Notes: a model not told the origin generated them from the sequence alone. Positions 52,201-60,814 are shown, counted from the first letter of the stretch. The stretch is DNA of 64,000 bases from Ga0077536 sp943370145 (GCA_943370145.1 CALRPY020000011.1:30827-94826); one strand, 5' to 3'. Translations and numbers: made by a program.

Positions 52201-52842
52201 GCCGAAGAGCTGGACTTCGAGATGGCGCGCGCGCTCGACGAACTTCTCCAGATACAGTCCACTGTCGGCGAAGTTGCTGCGCGAGAGCCGCTGCACGCTG
52301 TCGAACGCCGCGGCGAGTTCGCTCTCGCCGCGGCAGAGCTGCATCCCGATGCCGCCGCCACCGGCCGTGCTTTTCAGCATCACCGGATAACCGATCTCCG
52401 CCGCCGCCTCGACCGCCGCCTGGGCATCGGGCAGCAGGCCCGTGCCCGGCAACAGCGGCAGGCCGCTCTGCCGGGCGAGTGCGCGCGCGGTGTGCTTGAG
52501 GCCGAAGTCACGCAGCTGGGCGGGCGTCGGCCCGATGAAGACCAGCCCGGCGCGCGCGCAGGCTTCGGCGAAATTCGCGTTCTCCGACAGGAAGCCGTAT
52601 CCCGGGTGGATGGCCTCGGCGCCGGTCGCGAGCGCGGCCTCGATGATCTTCCCGGTGTCGAGGTAACTCTCGGCTGCGAGCGCCTCGCCGATGCAGACGG
52701 CTTCGTCCGCCGCCTCGACATGGCGGGAGTCCGCGTCCGCCTTCGTATAGACGGCGACGACGCCGACGTCCAGCCGCCGCAACGTGCGGGCGATGCGGCA
52801 CGCGATCGCGCCGCGGTTTGCAATCAGGACTTTCTTGAACAC
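49258..52842 (-). CDS. Biotin-dependent guanidine/urea carboxylase
   Basis: 1194 residues from the GTG at 52842, matching the family start FKKVLIANRGAIACRI; a GTG at 52908 is the alternative. Biotin carboxylase domain (1-450) with KSTAGGGGIGMQLC and LEVNTRLQVEHGVTEEVTG. The carboxyltransferase KipA/KipI-like domains follow (about 470-1080). The biotin carrier at the C-terminus has the site ESMKMEI. Annotated in databases as urea carboxylase. The upstream ykkC riboswitch and the two DUF1989 proteins argue that guanidine is the physiological substrate, giving carboxyguanidine. Single-residue differences in the CT domain that separate the two activities were not checked. Confidence 0.92.
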   Translation of the reverse strand: MFKKVLIANRGAIACRIARTLRRLDVGVVAVYTKADADSRHVEAADEAVCIGEALAAESYLDTGKIIEAALATGAEAIHPGYGFLSENANFAEACARAGLVFIGPTPAQLRDFGLKHTARALARQSGLPLLPGTGLLPDAQAAVEAAAEIGYPVMLKSTAGGGGIGMQLCRGESELAAAFDSVQRLSRSNFADSGLYLEKFVERARHLEVQLFGDGHGAVLALGERDCSLQRRNQKVVEETPAPGLSDDTRAALAAQAVALGASVSYQSAGTVEFVYDVDTDHFYFLEVNTRLQVEHGVTEEVTGVDIVEWMVKLAAGDLPPLESLRPASRGHSIQARVYAEDPLKNFQPAAGLLTEVVLPADARCDTWVAAGVEVSPFYDPMLAKIIVRAPTREAALDKLAAALEATRISGLETNLDYLRSVVASPVLREGRQITATLASHAWSASTIDVLAPGTDTTVQDYPGRLGHWDVGVPPSGPMDDYAFRLGNRLVGNADGAAGLEITVTGPTLRFNTAVTIALTGARLPAEVDGREIAWWSPVGIPAGGVLKLGAVNGGGVRAYLAVRGGIDVPRYMDSRATFTLGRFGGHGGRALRLADVLHVGTDIAGPPARASIAAQAPVYGQEWTLRVIYGPHGAPDFFLPEDIEMLFATPWEVHYNSSRTGVRLIGPKPRWARVDGGEAGLHPSNLHDNAYAIGAVDFTGDMPVILGPDGPSLGGFVCPVTVIAADRWCLGQLRPGDRVRFAAVSQETARALADDIAEAIRSLAPAQSSFRAEMPAEAPIARYGAAGDFDAIVVRPAGDEYLLVEFGPQVLDITLRFRAQALWQRLREAALPGIVDLTPGIRSLQIHFDPRRITQAALLREVDALVGDLARSTLDEVPSRIVHLPLAWDDPSTKLAIEKYMQSVRPDAPWCPSNIEFIRRINGLADEDAVREIVYGASYLVMGLGDVYLGAPVATPLDPRHRLVTTKYNPARTWTPENAVGIGGSYLCIYGMEGPGGYQFVGRTLQMWNRYRRTQEFTQPWLLRFFDQIRFFPVSAAELVKIREDFPRGRYRLRIEETTFSLSRYRTFLADNAPSIATFKSRQQAAFEDERARWAAAGQDLVVDDGLALASDADEAALADGERGASAHVHGSVWQVMVEPGQQVAAGDTLLVVESMKMEIAVVAEHAGTVARVLCKPGSHVAPGQTLLVLGE

Positions 52843-52918
52843 GGCTTTGAACCCTGTAGTGCGCGGGTCGTCCCGCGGTTTGCGCTGGGCGGCGGGCCGT
52901 CCCGCCACCGGCCCGAAG

Positions 52919-53557
52919 TCAATCCCAGACGATCATCCGCACCGGGGTGGGGTTGTACGCGTTGCACGGATTGTTCAGTTGCGGGCAGTTCGACACGAGC
53001 ACCAGCACCGGCATTTCGGCCTTCATCTCGACGTACTTGCCGGCGTCGGAAATGCCGTCCTCGAACGTCAGCCGCCCCTCCTTCGTCACCGGCACGTTCA
53101 TGAAGAAGTTGATGTTGGCGGGCAGGTCGCGCTTGGTCAGCAGCCCGCGCGACCTCGCGCAGGCCAGCAGGAAACTGTCGCGGCAACTGTGCATCGGCCA
53201 CTTGTCGAGCGCATAGCGCACCTGGTTGCTCTCCGCCGCGCAGGCCCCGCCAAGGGTGTCGTGGCGCCCGCAGGTGTCGGCCGTGATCGTCAACATCACC
53301 CTGCCCTCGTTCGACATCAGCCGCGTGCCCGCCGTCAGGTACAGATTGCCCTGGGCCCGAATGGTGTCGGTGGCGCTGTATCGCTCGGTCGGGTTGTCGG
53401 CATTGAAGAACAGGGTGTCCACCGCCTGGTTGCCCTCGAGGTCGAGGATGCGCAGGGTCTGCCCGGCGCGCAGCCCGTGGAGCCAGGGCTCGCCGGCGGG
53501 CACGTCACAGGTGAACACGGCATGCGCCGGGTCGAGCTTGCTTGCGAGTATCGTCAT
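52919..53557 (-). CDS. DUF1989 protein (UAAP2): carboxyguanidine deiminase subunit
   Basis: 212 residues. Conserved DUF1989 blocks: GQTLRILDLEGNQAVDTLFFNADNP, ERYSATDTIRAQGNLYLTAGTRLMSNEGRVMLTI, DTCGRHDTLGGACAAESN and INFFMNVPVTKEG. Two such proteins encoded together (UAAP1 and UAAP2, CgdA/CgdB) are reported to form carboxyguanidine deiminase, which turns carboxyguanidine into allophanate and ammonia. The conserved Asp/Cys/His in DTCGRHD are candidate metal or catalytic residues. It lies 33 bp downstream of UAAP1. Confidence 0.88.
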   Translation of the reverse strand: MTILASKLDPAHAVFTCDVPAGEPWLHGLRAGQTLRILDLEGNQAVDTLFFNADNPTERYSATDTIRAQGNLYLTAGTRLMSNEGRVMLTITADTCGRHDTLGGACAAESNQVRYALDKWPMHSCRDSFLLACARSRGLLTKRDLPANINFFMNVPVTKEGRLTFEDGISDAGKYVEMKAEMPVLVLVSNCPQLNNPCNAYNPTPVRMIVWD

Positions 53558-53590
53558 CGGTGCTTCTCCGGTTGCGTGACTGCCGACCGA

Positions 53591-54343
53591 TCAGAGCGCG
53601 CAGGACGCATGCTGGCAGTGGTAACGCGCGTTGTTCGCGTAGCCGCGCGCGTTCTCGGGCCGCGACAGGCGGCAGGGATCGTCGTCGGCGGCCGGCCCCA
53701 CGTAGAGAATTTCGCAGCGCATGGGCTTAGGCGCCCAAATCGTCGCCGGGTCGAGCGGATGCGGGCAGGTGTCGAGCACCACGAGCGTATCCATCTCGGC
53801 CCGCAGTTCGACGTGGCTGCCGGCCGGCGAATGCCCCTGCACGAAGCGTATGCCGCCGTCGTCGTCGACCGCCGCCTTGCTGAAGAAATTGACGTTCGCG
53901 ACGAGATCCGGGAGGCCCATGCCCCATTTGCCGAGTTCCACCAGCAGGGAGTCGCGGCCGTTGCGATGGCAGTTGTTGCGATGTTCCTGGTAGCGCGCGA
54001 CGCCATGCTTCGCGGCTACCAGTTCGGCGTTGCTAACGCCGCAGAACGCGTCGTGCCAGCCGCAGGTGTCTGCCGTGATCGACACCAGGATGCGGCCCAT
54101 GTCCGAATACAGGCAGTGGCCGGCCGTCAACAGGGCGGTGTGCTGGCACTTCAGCGTGTCCGCCATGTTGTAGCGCTCGAGGAAATTCGACGCGTTGTAG
54201 AAGAGCGCCGCGCAGTTCGCGCCCCCTTCGAGGTCGGTCAGTCGCAGCGCATGGCCGCGACGCAGTTCCACCGACCAATGGCAGGCGCCGGGAATGATCT
54301 CGGTTCGCACCACGGTGCCCTTTTCTGGAGTGATGTGCTGCAT
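53591..54343 (-). CDS. DUF1989 protein (UAAP1): carboxyguanidine deiminase subunit
   Basis: 250 residues from the ATG at 54343; the 40-codon extension is a shadow of the ATPase gene. DUF1989 blocks parallel its partner: GHALRLTDLEGGANCAALFYNA, ERYNMADTLKCQHTALLTAGHCLYSDMGRILVSI, DTCGWHDAFCGVSN and NVNFFSKAAVDDDG. The pair evidently arose by duplication. Expected to work with UAAP2 on carboxyguanidine. It starts 5 bp after the ATPase stop, inside the operon. Confidence 0.88.
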   Translation of the reverse strand: MQHITPEKGTVVRTEIIPGACHWSVELRRGHALRLTDLEGGANCAALFYNASNFLERYNMADTLKCQHTALLTAGHCLYSDMGRILVSITADTCGWHDAFCGVSNAELVAAKHGVARYQEHRNNCHRNGRDSLLVELGKWGMGLPDLVANVNFFSKAAVDDDGGIRFVQGHSPAGSHVELRAEMDTLVVLDTCPHPLDPATIWAPKPMRCEILYVGPAADDDPCRLSRPENARGYANNARYHCQHASCAL

Positions 54344-54347
54344 GGTC

Positions 54348-55121
54348 TTACCCCGCGAAAGCGGCCGTCGCCATGACGGCCGGCAGTGTCCGGTTGTCCT
54401 TGTTGAGCGGCAGGTCATAGGTGACCTGCGCGCCGTAAGCGTCCGGCGCGTGCGGATCGACACGCACCTTGTCGAACACGAACAGGCGTGTGCCGAGCGC
54501 GAAGCCCTCCTTGATGTCGTGCGTGATCATCAGCACCGTCAGCTTGTGCTCCCGCCACAGCGCCGTGACGAGCTTGTGCATGTCGTTCCGGATACCCGGG
54601 TCCAACGCGCCAAAGGGCTCGTCCAGCAGCAGGATGCGGGGCTGCGCAATCAGCGACTGCGCGAGCGCGAGGCGCTGCTGCATGCCGCCCGACAGTTCGC
54701 TCGGGTAGCGGGCCTGCGCGTTGCCCAGCCCCACCTGGTCCAGCAGGTCGAGGGCAAGCTTGCGCGCATGCCGCCGACGGGCCCCGAACAGGCGGCCGCT
54801 GAACCGCGCCGACTTCAGTTCCAGGCCGAGCATCACGTTGCCAAGCACCGTCAGGTGCGGGAACACCGAGTAGCGCTGGAACACGATGCCCCGCTCGGCG
54901 TCCGGTTCCATCCGCAGCGGCTGGCCGCCGAGCAGGATCTCGCCACGGTCCGGCGGCTCTTCGCCGAGCAGCATGCGCAGGAAGGTCGTCTTGCCGCAGC
55001 CGGACGCGCCGACCACCGCGCAGAACTCGCCTTCCTCGATTTTAAGGTTCAGTCGCTCGAGCACCACGTGGTCGCCATAGCGCTTCCAGACGTTGCGCGC
55101 CTCGATCAGCGGTGTGCTCAT
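54348..55121 (-). CDS. ABC importer ATPase (guanidine/urea-region transporter)
   Basis: 257 residues from the ATG at 55121. Walker A GASGCGKTT at about 39, signature LSGGMQQRLALAQ, Walker B RILLLDEPFGALD, and an H-loop in ITHDIKEG. It matches the nitrate/taurine-type (SsuB/TauB) subfamily and overlaps the permease gene by 4 bp. It powers uptake with the adjacent permease and binding protein. Confidence 0.92.
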   Translation of the reverse strand: MSTPLIEARNVWKRYGDHVVLERLNLKIEEGEFCAVVGASGCGKTTFLRMLLGEEPPDRGEILLGGQPLRMEPDAERGIVFQRYSVFPHLTVLGNVMLGLELKSARFSGRLFGARRRHARKLALDLLDQVGLGNAQARYPSELSGGMQQRLALAQSLIAQPRILLLDEPFGALDPGIRNDMHKLVTALWREHKLTVLMITHDIKEGFALGTRLFVFDKVRVDPHAPDAYGAQVTYDLPLNKDNRTLPAVMATAAFAG

Positions 55122-55939
55122 GTCGTGGCTCCTGCGTTGTGCCACGGGAAGGCGCGCCGGCCTAGCCACAGCAGGCCGCGATCCATCACGTAGGCGAGGA
55201 CGGTAATCCACGCGACGTAGGGCAGGATCACGTCCATTGCGAGATAGCGACGCACGAGGAAGATGCGGTAACCGAGGCCGTCGGTCGCCGCAATCGCCTC
55301 GGCGGCGATGAGGAACAGCCAGGCCGCGCCCAGCGACAGCCGCACCGCGTCGATCAGGCGCGGCAGCGCGAGCGGCAGGACCACGCGCAGGATCACGAGC
55401 CAGGTCGAGGCGCCCAGGGTCTGTGCCTTCACGATCAGTTCGCGCGGGATTTCCCGCACCCGCCCCTGGATGTCGCGCGCGATGACCGGCGCGATGCCGA
55501 AGACAATCAGCACCACCTTCGACAGTTCGCCGAGCCCGAAGCAGATGAAGAGAATCGGCAACACCGCCATCGGTGGAATGAGCGACACGCTCGCGACGAA
55601 TGGCGACAGGCTCACGCTCAGCAGCGGCAGGGCCCCGAGCCCGATCCCGATCACGAGGCCGATGACGGCGCTGATGCCGACGCCGATGGTGAGCCGACGC
55701 AGGCTGGACGCCGTGTCCACCCACCACAGCAGCTCGCCGCTGCGCTTGCTCGGCTCGAGCGCCATGCGCTCGATGGCTGCGCCGAAACTGGAGATGGCCG
55801 GCAGCAGCTTGTCGTTGGGATTGGCCGCCAGGCGTTCATTCGAGTACGAGACGTACGCGAAGAACACCAGCAGGAAAGGCAGCAGCGCCAGCAGGACCGC
55901 CGAGATCCGTGGAGGCTGCAGATTGATCAGACGTTTCAT
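55118..55939 (-). CDS. ABC importer permease (guanidine/urea-region transporter)
   Basis: 273 residues, about six membrane segments. The EAA-like loop is in KAQTLGASTWLVILRVVLPLALPRLIDAVRLSLGAAW. Similar to SsuC/TauC-type permeases. It lies between the binding protein and ATPase genes in the standard order, with an ATGA overlap into the ATPase. Confidence 0.92.
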   Translation of the reverse strand: MKRLINLQPPRISAVLLALLPFLLVFFAYVSYSNERLAANPNDKLLPAISSFGAAIERMALEPSKRSGELLWWVDTASSLRRLTIGVGISAVIGLVIGIGLGALPLLSVSLSPFVASVSLIPPMAVLPILFICFGLGELSKVVLIVFGIAPVIARDIQGRVREIPRELIVKAQTLGASTWLVILRVVLPLALPRLIDAVRLSLGAAWLFLIAAEAIAATDGLGYRIFLVRRYLAMDVILPYVAWITVLAYVMDRGLLWLGRRAFPWHNAGATT

Positions 55940-55961
55940 GTGCTGGCGCCCTGCCCTGTGC

Positions 55962-57053
55962 TCAAAGCTTCTGTTCCGCCGCCATCTTCATGTAGGTGTC
56001 GTCGAAGCGGAGCTTCACGTTGTCCGTGCTGCCGGTGACCGCGCCGCCGGGATAGCCGATCCCGATGAAGTCGGCGCTGTCCGCCCCCTCGCCGAGCAGG
56101 CCGTGGTCGAACGAGAACTTCGCGACGTTGACCATCGTCTTCTGCACGTCCGGGCTCTGCGTGAACGCCACGGCGTCGGCCGGGCTCGAGAACAGGCGGG
56201 TCGTCTTCAACTGCGCGTCGTAACCGGCGAGGTCGGTACCCGACACCTTGGCGAGCGCGGTGCGCGCGGCGATGCCGGCATCGTCGTCCTTCGTCATCAG
56301 GGACATGATCTCGTACCACGCACCGGCCATCGCCTTGCCGAACGCGGGGTTCGCGGCGAGTGTTTCGGTGTTGACGACCATCAGGTCGATGATTTCACCG
56401 GGAGTCTTGCTCGAGTCGTAGACGTTGTGCGTGCCCGGCATCTTCAGGATTTCGGACAGCTGCGGGTTCCAGGTGACGAGCGCGGTGACGTCGTCGGAGG
56501 CCGCGGCGGAGACGATGTCGGCATCCGAGGTGTTGACGACGGTGACGTCCTTCTCGCTCGCGCCAATGGTCTCGAGCGCGCGGGCCAGCAGGTAGTGCGA
56601 CACCGACAGCTCGACGAGGTTGATCTGCTTGCCCTTGATTGCGTTGAGGTCCGGAGCCCCCTTCATGATGATGCCGTCGTTGCCGTTCGAGAAAGAGCCG
56701 ACGATCAGCGCCGTCGAATCCACGCCACCGGCGGCCGGAATCGTCAGCGCGTCCATGTTCGTCATGACGCAACCGTCGAAGGCGCCAGCGGTGTACTGGT
56801 TGATCGATTCGACGTAGTCGTTGACCTGCACGACCTCGATCTCGATGCCGTACTTGTCAGCCCACTTCTTGATGATCCCCGACTGTTCGCCGTAGTCCCA
56901 CGGCACCCAGCCGACATAGATGGTCCAGGCGATCCTGAATTTCTGCTTGGCCTCGGCGGCGGCCACCGGCGCGCTGGCGAGCATTGCGAACAGCGCCGAG
57001 CACAGCGCGAGCATCGCGCCGCGGCGGGTGAAGCGGGAAAGGGAAAACGACAT
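55962..57053 (-). CDS. Periplasmic binding protein, urea-carboxylase-region ABC transporter
   Basis: 363 residues. A signal peptide with a RFTRRGAM start and a hydrophobic stretch ends near APVAAAEAKQ. The mature protein begins FRIAWTIYVGWVPWDYGEQSGIIKKWADKYGIEIEVV, the typical start of this solute-binding group, and has VMTNMDALTIPAAGGVDSTA and VTALVTWNPQLSEIL. It belongs to the group named for its location beside urea carboxylase genes. Guanidinium or a related compound is the likely ligand. First gene after the riboswitch. Confidence 0.9.
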   Translation of the reverse strand: MSFSLSRFTRRGAMLALCSALFAMLASAPVAAAEAKQKFRIAWTIYVGWVPWDYGEQSGIIKKWADKYGIEIEVVQVNDYVESINQYTAGAFDGCVMTNMDALTIPAAGGVDSTALIVGSFSNGNDGIIMKGAPDLNAIKGKQINLVELSVSHYLLARALETIGASEKDVTVVNTSDADIVSAAASDDVTALVTWNPQLSEILKMPGTHNVYDSSKTPGEIIDLMVVNTETLAANPAFGKAMAGAWYEIMSLMTKDDDAGIAARTALAKVSGTDLAGYDAQLKTTRLFSSPADAVAFTQSPDVQKTMVNVAKFSFDHGLLGEGADSADFIGIGYPGGAVTGSTDNVKLRFDDTYMKMAAEQKL

Positions 57054-57085
57054 GGCGTGTCTCCTCGAGAAAGTTGAACGGCCGA

Positions 57086-57212
57086 CAAAAAACCACAGGA
57101 GGACCTGGCGCTGACCTCCCGGGCTTTTGTCCCGCCGTGTAACCTCCGAGGAGAGGTCGGCAGCTCTCGGACCAGTCGCCCGCGTCAGCAGGCCGGAACC
57201 CTAGCCACCTAT
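57086..57212 (-). promoter_or_regulatory. Guanidine-I (ykkC) riboswitch
   Basis: On the minus strand, in order: CTAGGGTTCCGG, ACTGGTCCGAGAGCTGC, and ACACGGCGGGACAAAAGCCC followed by GGGAGGTC. These are the hallmark conserved blocks of the ykkC aptamer, correctly spaced over about 100 nt (57115-57212). Downstream a GGAGG/CCTCC hairpin and a run of six T's (57087-57092) could be a terminator that guanidine binding relieves. It ends about 30 bp before the binding-protein start. Confidence 0.93.
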
Positions 57213-57405
57213 TGATTCGTGTCCCGCGGCGCTCAGCCTTCACCGCCGGGTCCTTCGAAACCATGAGTGCGAGAAGCGTGCCACCTGCGCACTGCGGGAA
57301 AACCTGCAGCTGACCAGGCTTCGAGCAGCCGCTACGCACCGCAACTGCGCAATGCACCACGACGCGCACCAAAAATGCGCAGGGCCGGTCGGAATCGACC
57401 TCACT

Positions 57406-57454
57406 TCACCTCTCCCAGTCCGGGAGAGGTCGACGCCGAAGGCGGCGGGTGAGG
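57406..57454 (+). repeat. REP-like mosaic element, copy A
   Basis: CACCTCTCCC, a short spacer, GGGAGAGGTCGACG, then a GAAGGCGGCGGGTGAGG tail. A nearly identical element lies at 62761-62805, and an inverted, altered one at 62027-62067. The CTCTCCC/GGGAGAG arms form a hairpin. It sits in the 410-bp gap between the riboswitch and the ABC exporter gene. Confidence 0.75.
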
Positions 57455-57623
57455 GGCGCGTCCGTCGGCGCGGCACCAGTCTGAAACGACCCGCCGCTGC
57501 GCGGACGGCCCCCAAGGCGGGAGAGGCGAAGACCGCATCTTTGCCGCGCGCGGAAAAGGCGAAATTCTTTCATCAGCTTGCACCCCCATTGCTCCATGCC
57601 AGGCCGCTGCGTAGGCTGCCGCG

Positions 57624-58301
57624 ATGCGACAAATCCCTCTCGTCGAAGCACGCCGACTGTGCATGGATTACGGCAGCGGGGAGTTGCGCAGCCGCGTGCT
57701 CGTCGAACTCGACATCGACGTGGCTGCCGGTCAGTTCGTCGTGGTCCTGGGCCGCAGTGGATCGGGCAAATCGACGCTGCTCCACCTGCTCGGCGCCATG
57801 GATCGCCCGACCGGTGGCAGCCTGCGCGTCGGCGACACCGAATTGGCGAGCCTTGGCGAGGAAGCGCGCGCCCGTTTCCGCCGCAGCCGCATCGGCTTCG
57901 TGTTCCAGGCCTACAACCTGCTGCCGACGCTCAGCGTGCGGGAGAACCTGCAACTGCCGCTGCGCCTGAACGGCATCCCGGACGCGGGCCGCAGCGCCCG
58001 CCTGCTCGACGAACTCGGTCTCGCCGGCAAGGCCGACCGCCGCCCCGATCAGCTGTCCGGCGGCGAGCAGCAGCGCGTGGCGGTGGCGCGCGCCCTGATC
58101 CACGACCCGCTGCTGGTGCTCGCGGACGAACCCACCGGCAATCTCGACGAAGAGTCGGCGCGGGACGTTCTCGCGCTGTTCGCGCGCCTGGTGCGCGAGC
58201 GCCACGGCACGCTGATCATGGCAACACACAGCGCCGAGCCCAGGGTCTATGCGGATCGCGTGCTCAAACTGGACCACGGACACCTGATCGACGCGACGTG
58301 A
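57624..58301 (+). CDS. ABC ATPase, LolD/MacB type
   Basis: 225 residues. Walker A LGRSGSGKSTLLHLLGAM, Q-loop FVFQAYNLLPTLSVREN, signature LSGGEQQRVAVARAL, Walker B LLVLADEPTGNLDEES and a HSAEPR switch. This is the LolD/MacB/FtsE subfamily that drives FtsX-type permeases rather than substrate-channel importers. Its TGA overlaps the permease GTG in a GTGA junction. Confidence 0.92.
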   Translation: MRQIPLVEARRLCMDYGSGELRSRVLVELDIDVAAGQFVVVLGRSGSGKSTLLHLLGAMDRPTGGSLRVGDTELASLGEEARARFRRSRIGFVFQAYNLLPTLSVRENLQLPLRLNGIPDAGRSARLLDELGLAGKADRRPDQLSGGEQQRVAVARALIHDPLLVLADEPTGNLDEESARDVLALFARLVRERHGTLIMATHSAEPRVYADRVLKLDHGHLIDAT

Positions 58302-60814
58302 ACAGTCTCCTGCTGCGCGCGACTGCGCGCCACCTGCTGCATCACCCCTGGCAGCTCGGCCTCGCGCTGCTCGGCATCGCGCTCGGTGTTGCGGTGGTCT
58401 GCGCGGTGCAGCTGACCCAGGCGAGCGCGCGGCAGGCCCTGCAGTACGCGCAGCGCTCCCTGCTCGGCCCTGCGACCCATCGCATCGAGGCGGCGGACGG
58501 CACGCTGTCCGAAGCGGCATTCGTCACGCTCGCCCGGCGCTGGCCCGCGCTGCCGATCGCGCCCGTCGTCACCGGCGAGGTCATGCGCGGCGGGAACCCT
58601 GGGCAGGCGCTGCAGGTCGTCGGCATCGATCCGCTGGCGGAGCTCACGGTGGGCGGCGCCAGGCAGCGGCTCGGTCCGGGCCTCGATCTCGTCAGGTTTC
58701 TCGGCGAACCGGGCGCGAGCTGGCTCAACGCGACGACGGCGCGGCGCCTGGGCCTCGCGCCCGGCGACCGGCTCGAGGTGCGCGTTGGCGAGCGTATCTC
58801 CTCCCTGACAGTCGCCGGCGTCGCCCCCGCCGCACGGGACGGCGGCCCCGCCGACGACATGCTCGTGATGGACATCGCGAGCGCGCAGGAAGTGCTCGGC
58901 ACAGCCGGGCAGCTGTCGGCCATCGAGGTCGCGCTGCCTGCGACCGGCGGGCGATCGCAGGCCGCCGAACTGCGCGCGAGCCTGCCTGCCGGCTGGCGCC
59001 TGGAGGCAAGCCGTAGGCGATTCGCAGCCACGCGCGAAATGACGCGCGCGTTCGACGTCAACCTGACCGCGCTCAGCCTGCTCGCGCTGCTGGTCGGCAT
59101 GTTCCTCATCTACAACACCGCGAGCTTCCTCGTGCTGCAGCGACAGGCCCTGTTCGCGCGCCTGCGTGCGCTGGGCGTGACGCGTCGGGAACTGCTCGTG
59201 ACGCTCCTCGCCGAGGCGGCTCTCCTCGGCGTGGTCGGCGCGCTGGCCGGCCTCGCGTTCGGCCGCGGCATCGCGAGCGCCCTGCTCGCGGAGGTCGCGC
59301 GCACCGTCAACGATCTCTACTACCGGGTTGCGATCACCGAGGTCGCAAGCGCGCCGTGGCTGCTCGCCGCGATCGGCGGGGTGGGAATCGCGGCAACCCT
59401 GCTCGCCGCCCTGCCGCCCATCCTGGCCGTGGCCCGGGCCGACGTTATCGACGCCGCCCGCCTGCCGGCTGGTTCCAGCGCCCCGGCCGGCGCACTGCCA
59501 CTGCTCGCCGGCGCCTGCTGGGGCCTCGGCGCATTGCTGCTGCTGTGGCCGTCGCGCGCGCTGCTGCCGGGCTTCGGGGCGCTGTTCGCGTTCCTGCTCG
59601 GTGCCGCGTTGCTGGTGCCCTGGCTGCTCGCCGCGCTCACCGCGCGCGTCGCGCGGGGTCGCCTGTCGGTGCCGTCGCTGCTCGGCCTGCGGATGCTCGG
59701 CGCCTACGGCCATCGCACCGGCCTCGCCGCCGCGGCCCTGATGGCCGCCTGCGCGACCGGGATCGCTATCACCGTGATGGTCGCGAGCTTCCGGGTCTCG
59801 GTCACCGACTGGCTCGCGGCGCTGCTGCGGGCGGACGTCTATGTCAGCCTCGACAGCACCGGCCGCTCGGATGCAGACACGCTGGCGACATTGCGGCAAC
59901 GCATCGCCACACTGCCCGAGGTCGCGACGACCAGCGCCGTCCTGCGCACGCGCGTGCACACCCACGCCGGCCCGATCGACGCCCTCGCCTACGATTTGCC
60001 CGCAGCGGCGCGTCGCGGCTTCAGCTTCCTGGCCGGCAATCCGGATGCGGTGTGGGACGAATGGGACCGCAACGACAGTGTCATCCTCACCGAAGCCTTC
60101 GCGTGGCGTCGCGGTCTCGTGCCGGGCGATATCCTGCGCATCGATACCCGCCAGGGCGACAAGGGGTTCCGCGTGGCCGGCGTCTATCGGGACTACGCGA
60201 GCGAGCGCGGCAGCGTCGCGATGAGCCGCAAGACCTTCCTGCGTCACTTCGCCGCGCGGGACGACGACGGTCTCGGCGTCTACGCGGCGCCCGGGGTGTC
60301 GGCCGCCGCGCTCGAACGGGCGCTGCGTCACGCGCTGGGCGGAAATCCCGCGGTGAAACTGCAGTCCAACGCCAGCATTCGCGAACTGTCGCTCGCAGTC
60401 TTCGACCAGACCTTCCGCGTCACCGACCTGCTGCGCGTGCTGGCGCTCGGCGTCGCCTTCGTCGGCATCGTGTCCGCCCTGCTCGCCCAGCAGATGGAGC
60501 GGATGAACGACTATGCGCTGATGCGCGCGCTTGGGCTCAGCCGCCTGGAAATCGGGCGGACCGTCCTGTTGCAGACGCTGGCCGCAGGCCTGGTCGCGGC
60601 GACGGTCGCGATACCGGTGGGGCTCGTGCTCGCCGTGCTGCTGATCGACGTGATCAACGTTCGTTCCTTCGGCTGGACCATGGATCTGCACCTGCCGTGG
60701 GCGCTGCTGGCGGGGGCCTGGGGCTCGGCGGTGCTCGCGGCCTGCCTCGCCGCACCGGGGCCCGCCTGGATGGCGACCCGGCAGACACCCGCGAGCGTGC
60801 TCCGCAATGACTGA
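58298..60814 (+). CDS. FtsX-like ABC permease
   Basis: 838 residues from the GTG at 58298. It has an N-terminal membrane segment with a large periplasmic (MacB-PCD-like) region, then membrane segments near 250, 305 and 350, a second periplasmic region, and three more near the C-terminus. The duplicated FtsX units (LVGMFLIYNTASFLVLQRQALFARLRALGVTRREL and VAFVGIVSALLAQQMERMNDYALMRALGLSRLEI) are characteristic. With the ATPase and the AttH-like protein it forms a conserved three-gene exporter whose cargo is unknown. Confidence 0.9.
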   Translation: MNSLLLRATARHLLHHPWQLGLALLGIALGVAVVCAVQLTQASARQALQYAQRSLLGPATHRIEAADGTLSEAAFVTLARRWPALPIAPVVTGEVMRGGNPGQALQVVGIDPLAELTVGGARQRLGPGLDLVRFLGEPGASWLNATTARRLGLAPGDRLEVRVGERISSLTVAGVAPAARDGGPADDMLVMDIASAQEVLGTAGQLSAIEVALPATGGRSQAAELRASLPAGWRLEASRRRFAATREMTRAFDVNLTALSLLALLVGMFLIYNTASFLVLQRQALFARLRALGVTRRELLVTLLAEAALLGVVGALAGLAFGRGIASALLAEVARTVNDLYYRVAITEVASAPWLLAAIGGVGIAATLLAALPPILAVARADVIDAARLPAGSSAPAGALPLLAGACWGLGALLLLWPSRALLPGFGALFAFLLGAALLVPWLLAALTARVARGRLSVPSLLGLRMLGAYGHRTGLAAAALMAACATGIAITVMVASFRVSVTDWLAALLRADVYVSLDSTGRSDADTLATLRQRIATLPEVATTSAVLRTRVHTHAGPIDALAYDLPAAARRGFSFLAGNPDAVWDEWDRNDSVILTEAFAWRRGLVPGDILRIDTRQGDKGFRVAGVYRDYASERGSVAMSRKTFLRHFAARDDDGLGVYAAPGVSAAALERALRHALGGNPAVKLQSNASIRELSLAVFDQTFRVTDLLRVLALGVAFVGIVSALLAQQMERMNDYALMRALGLSRLEIGRTVLLQTLAAGLVAATVAIPVGLVLAVLLIDVINVRSFGWTMDLHLPWALLAGAWGSAVLAACLAAPGPAWMATRQTPASVLRND

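Noticed and set aside
49090..53103. A 1337-codon plus-strand open frame opposite the carboxylase genes
   Set aside because: It is the antisense shadow of the guanidine/urea carboxylase. Composition is Arg/His/Asp-rich with no domain; the minus-strand frame has complete motifs.
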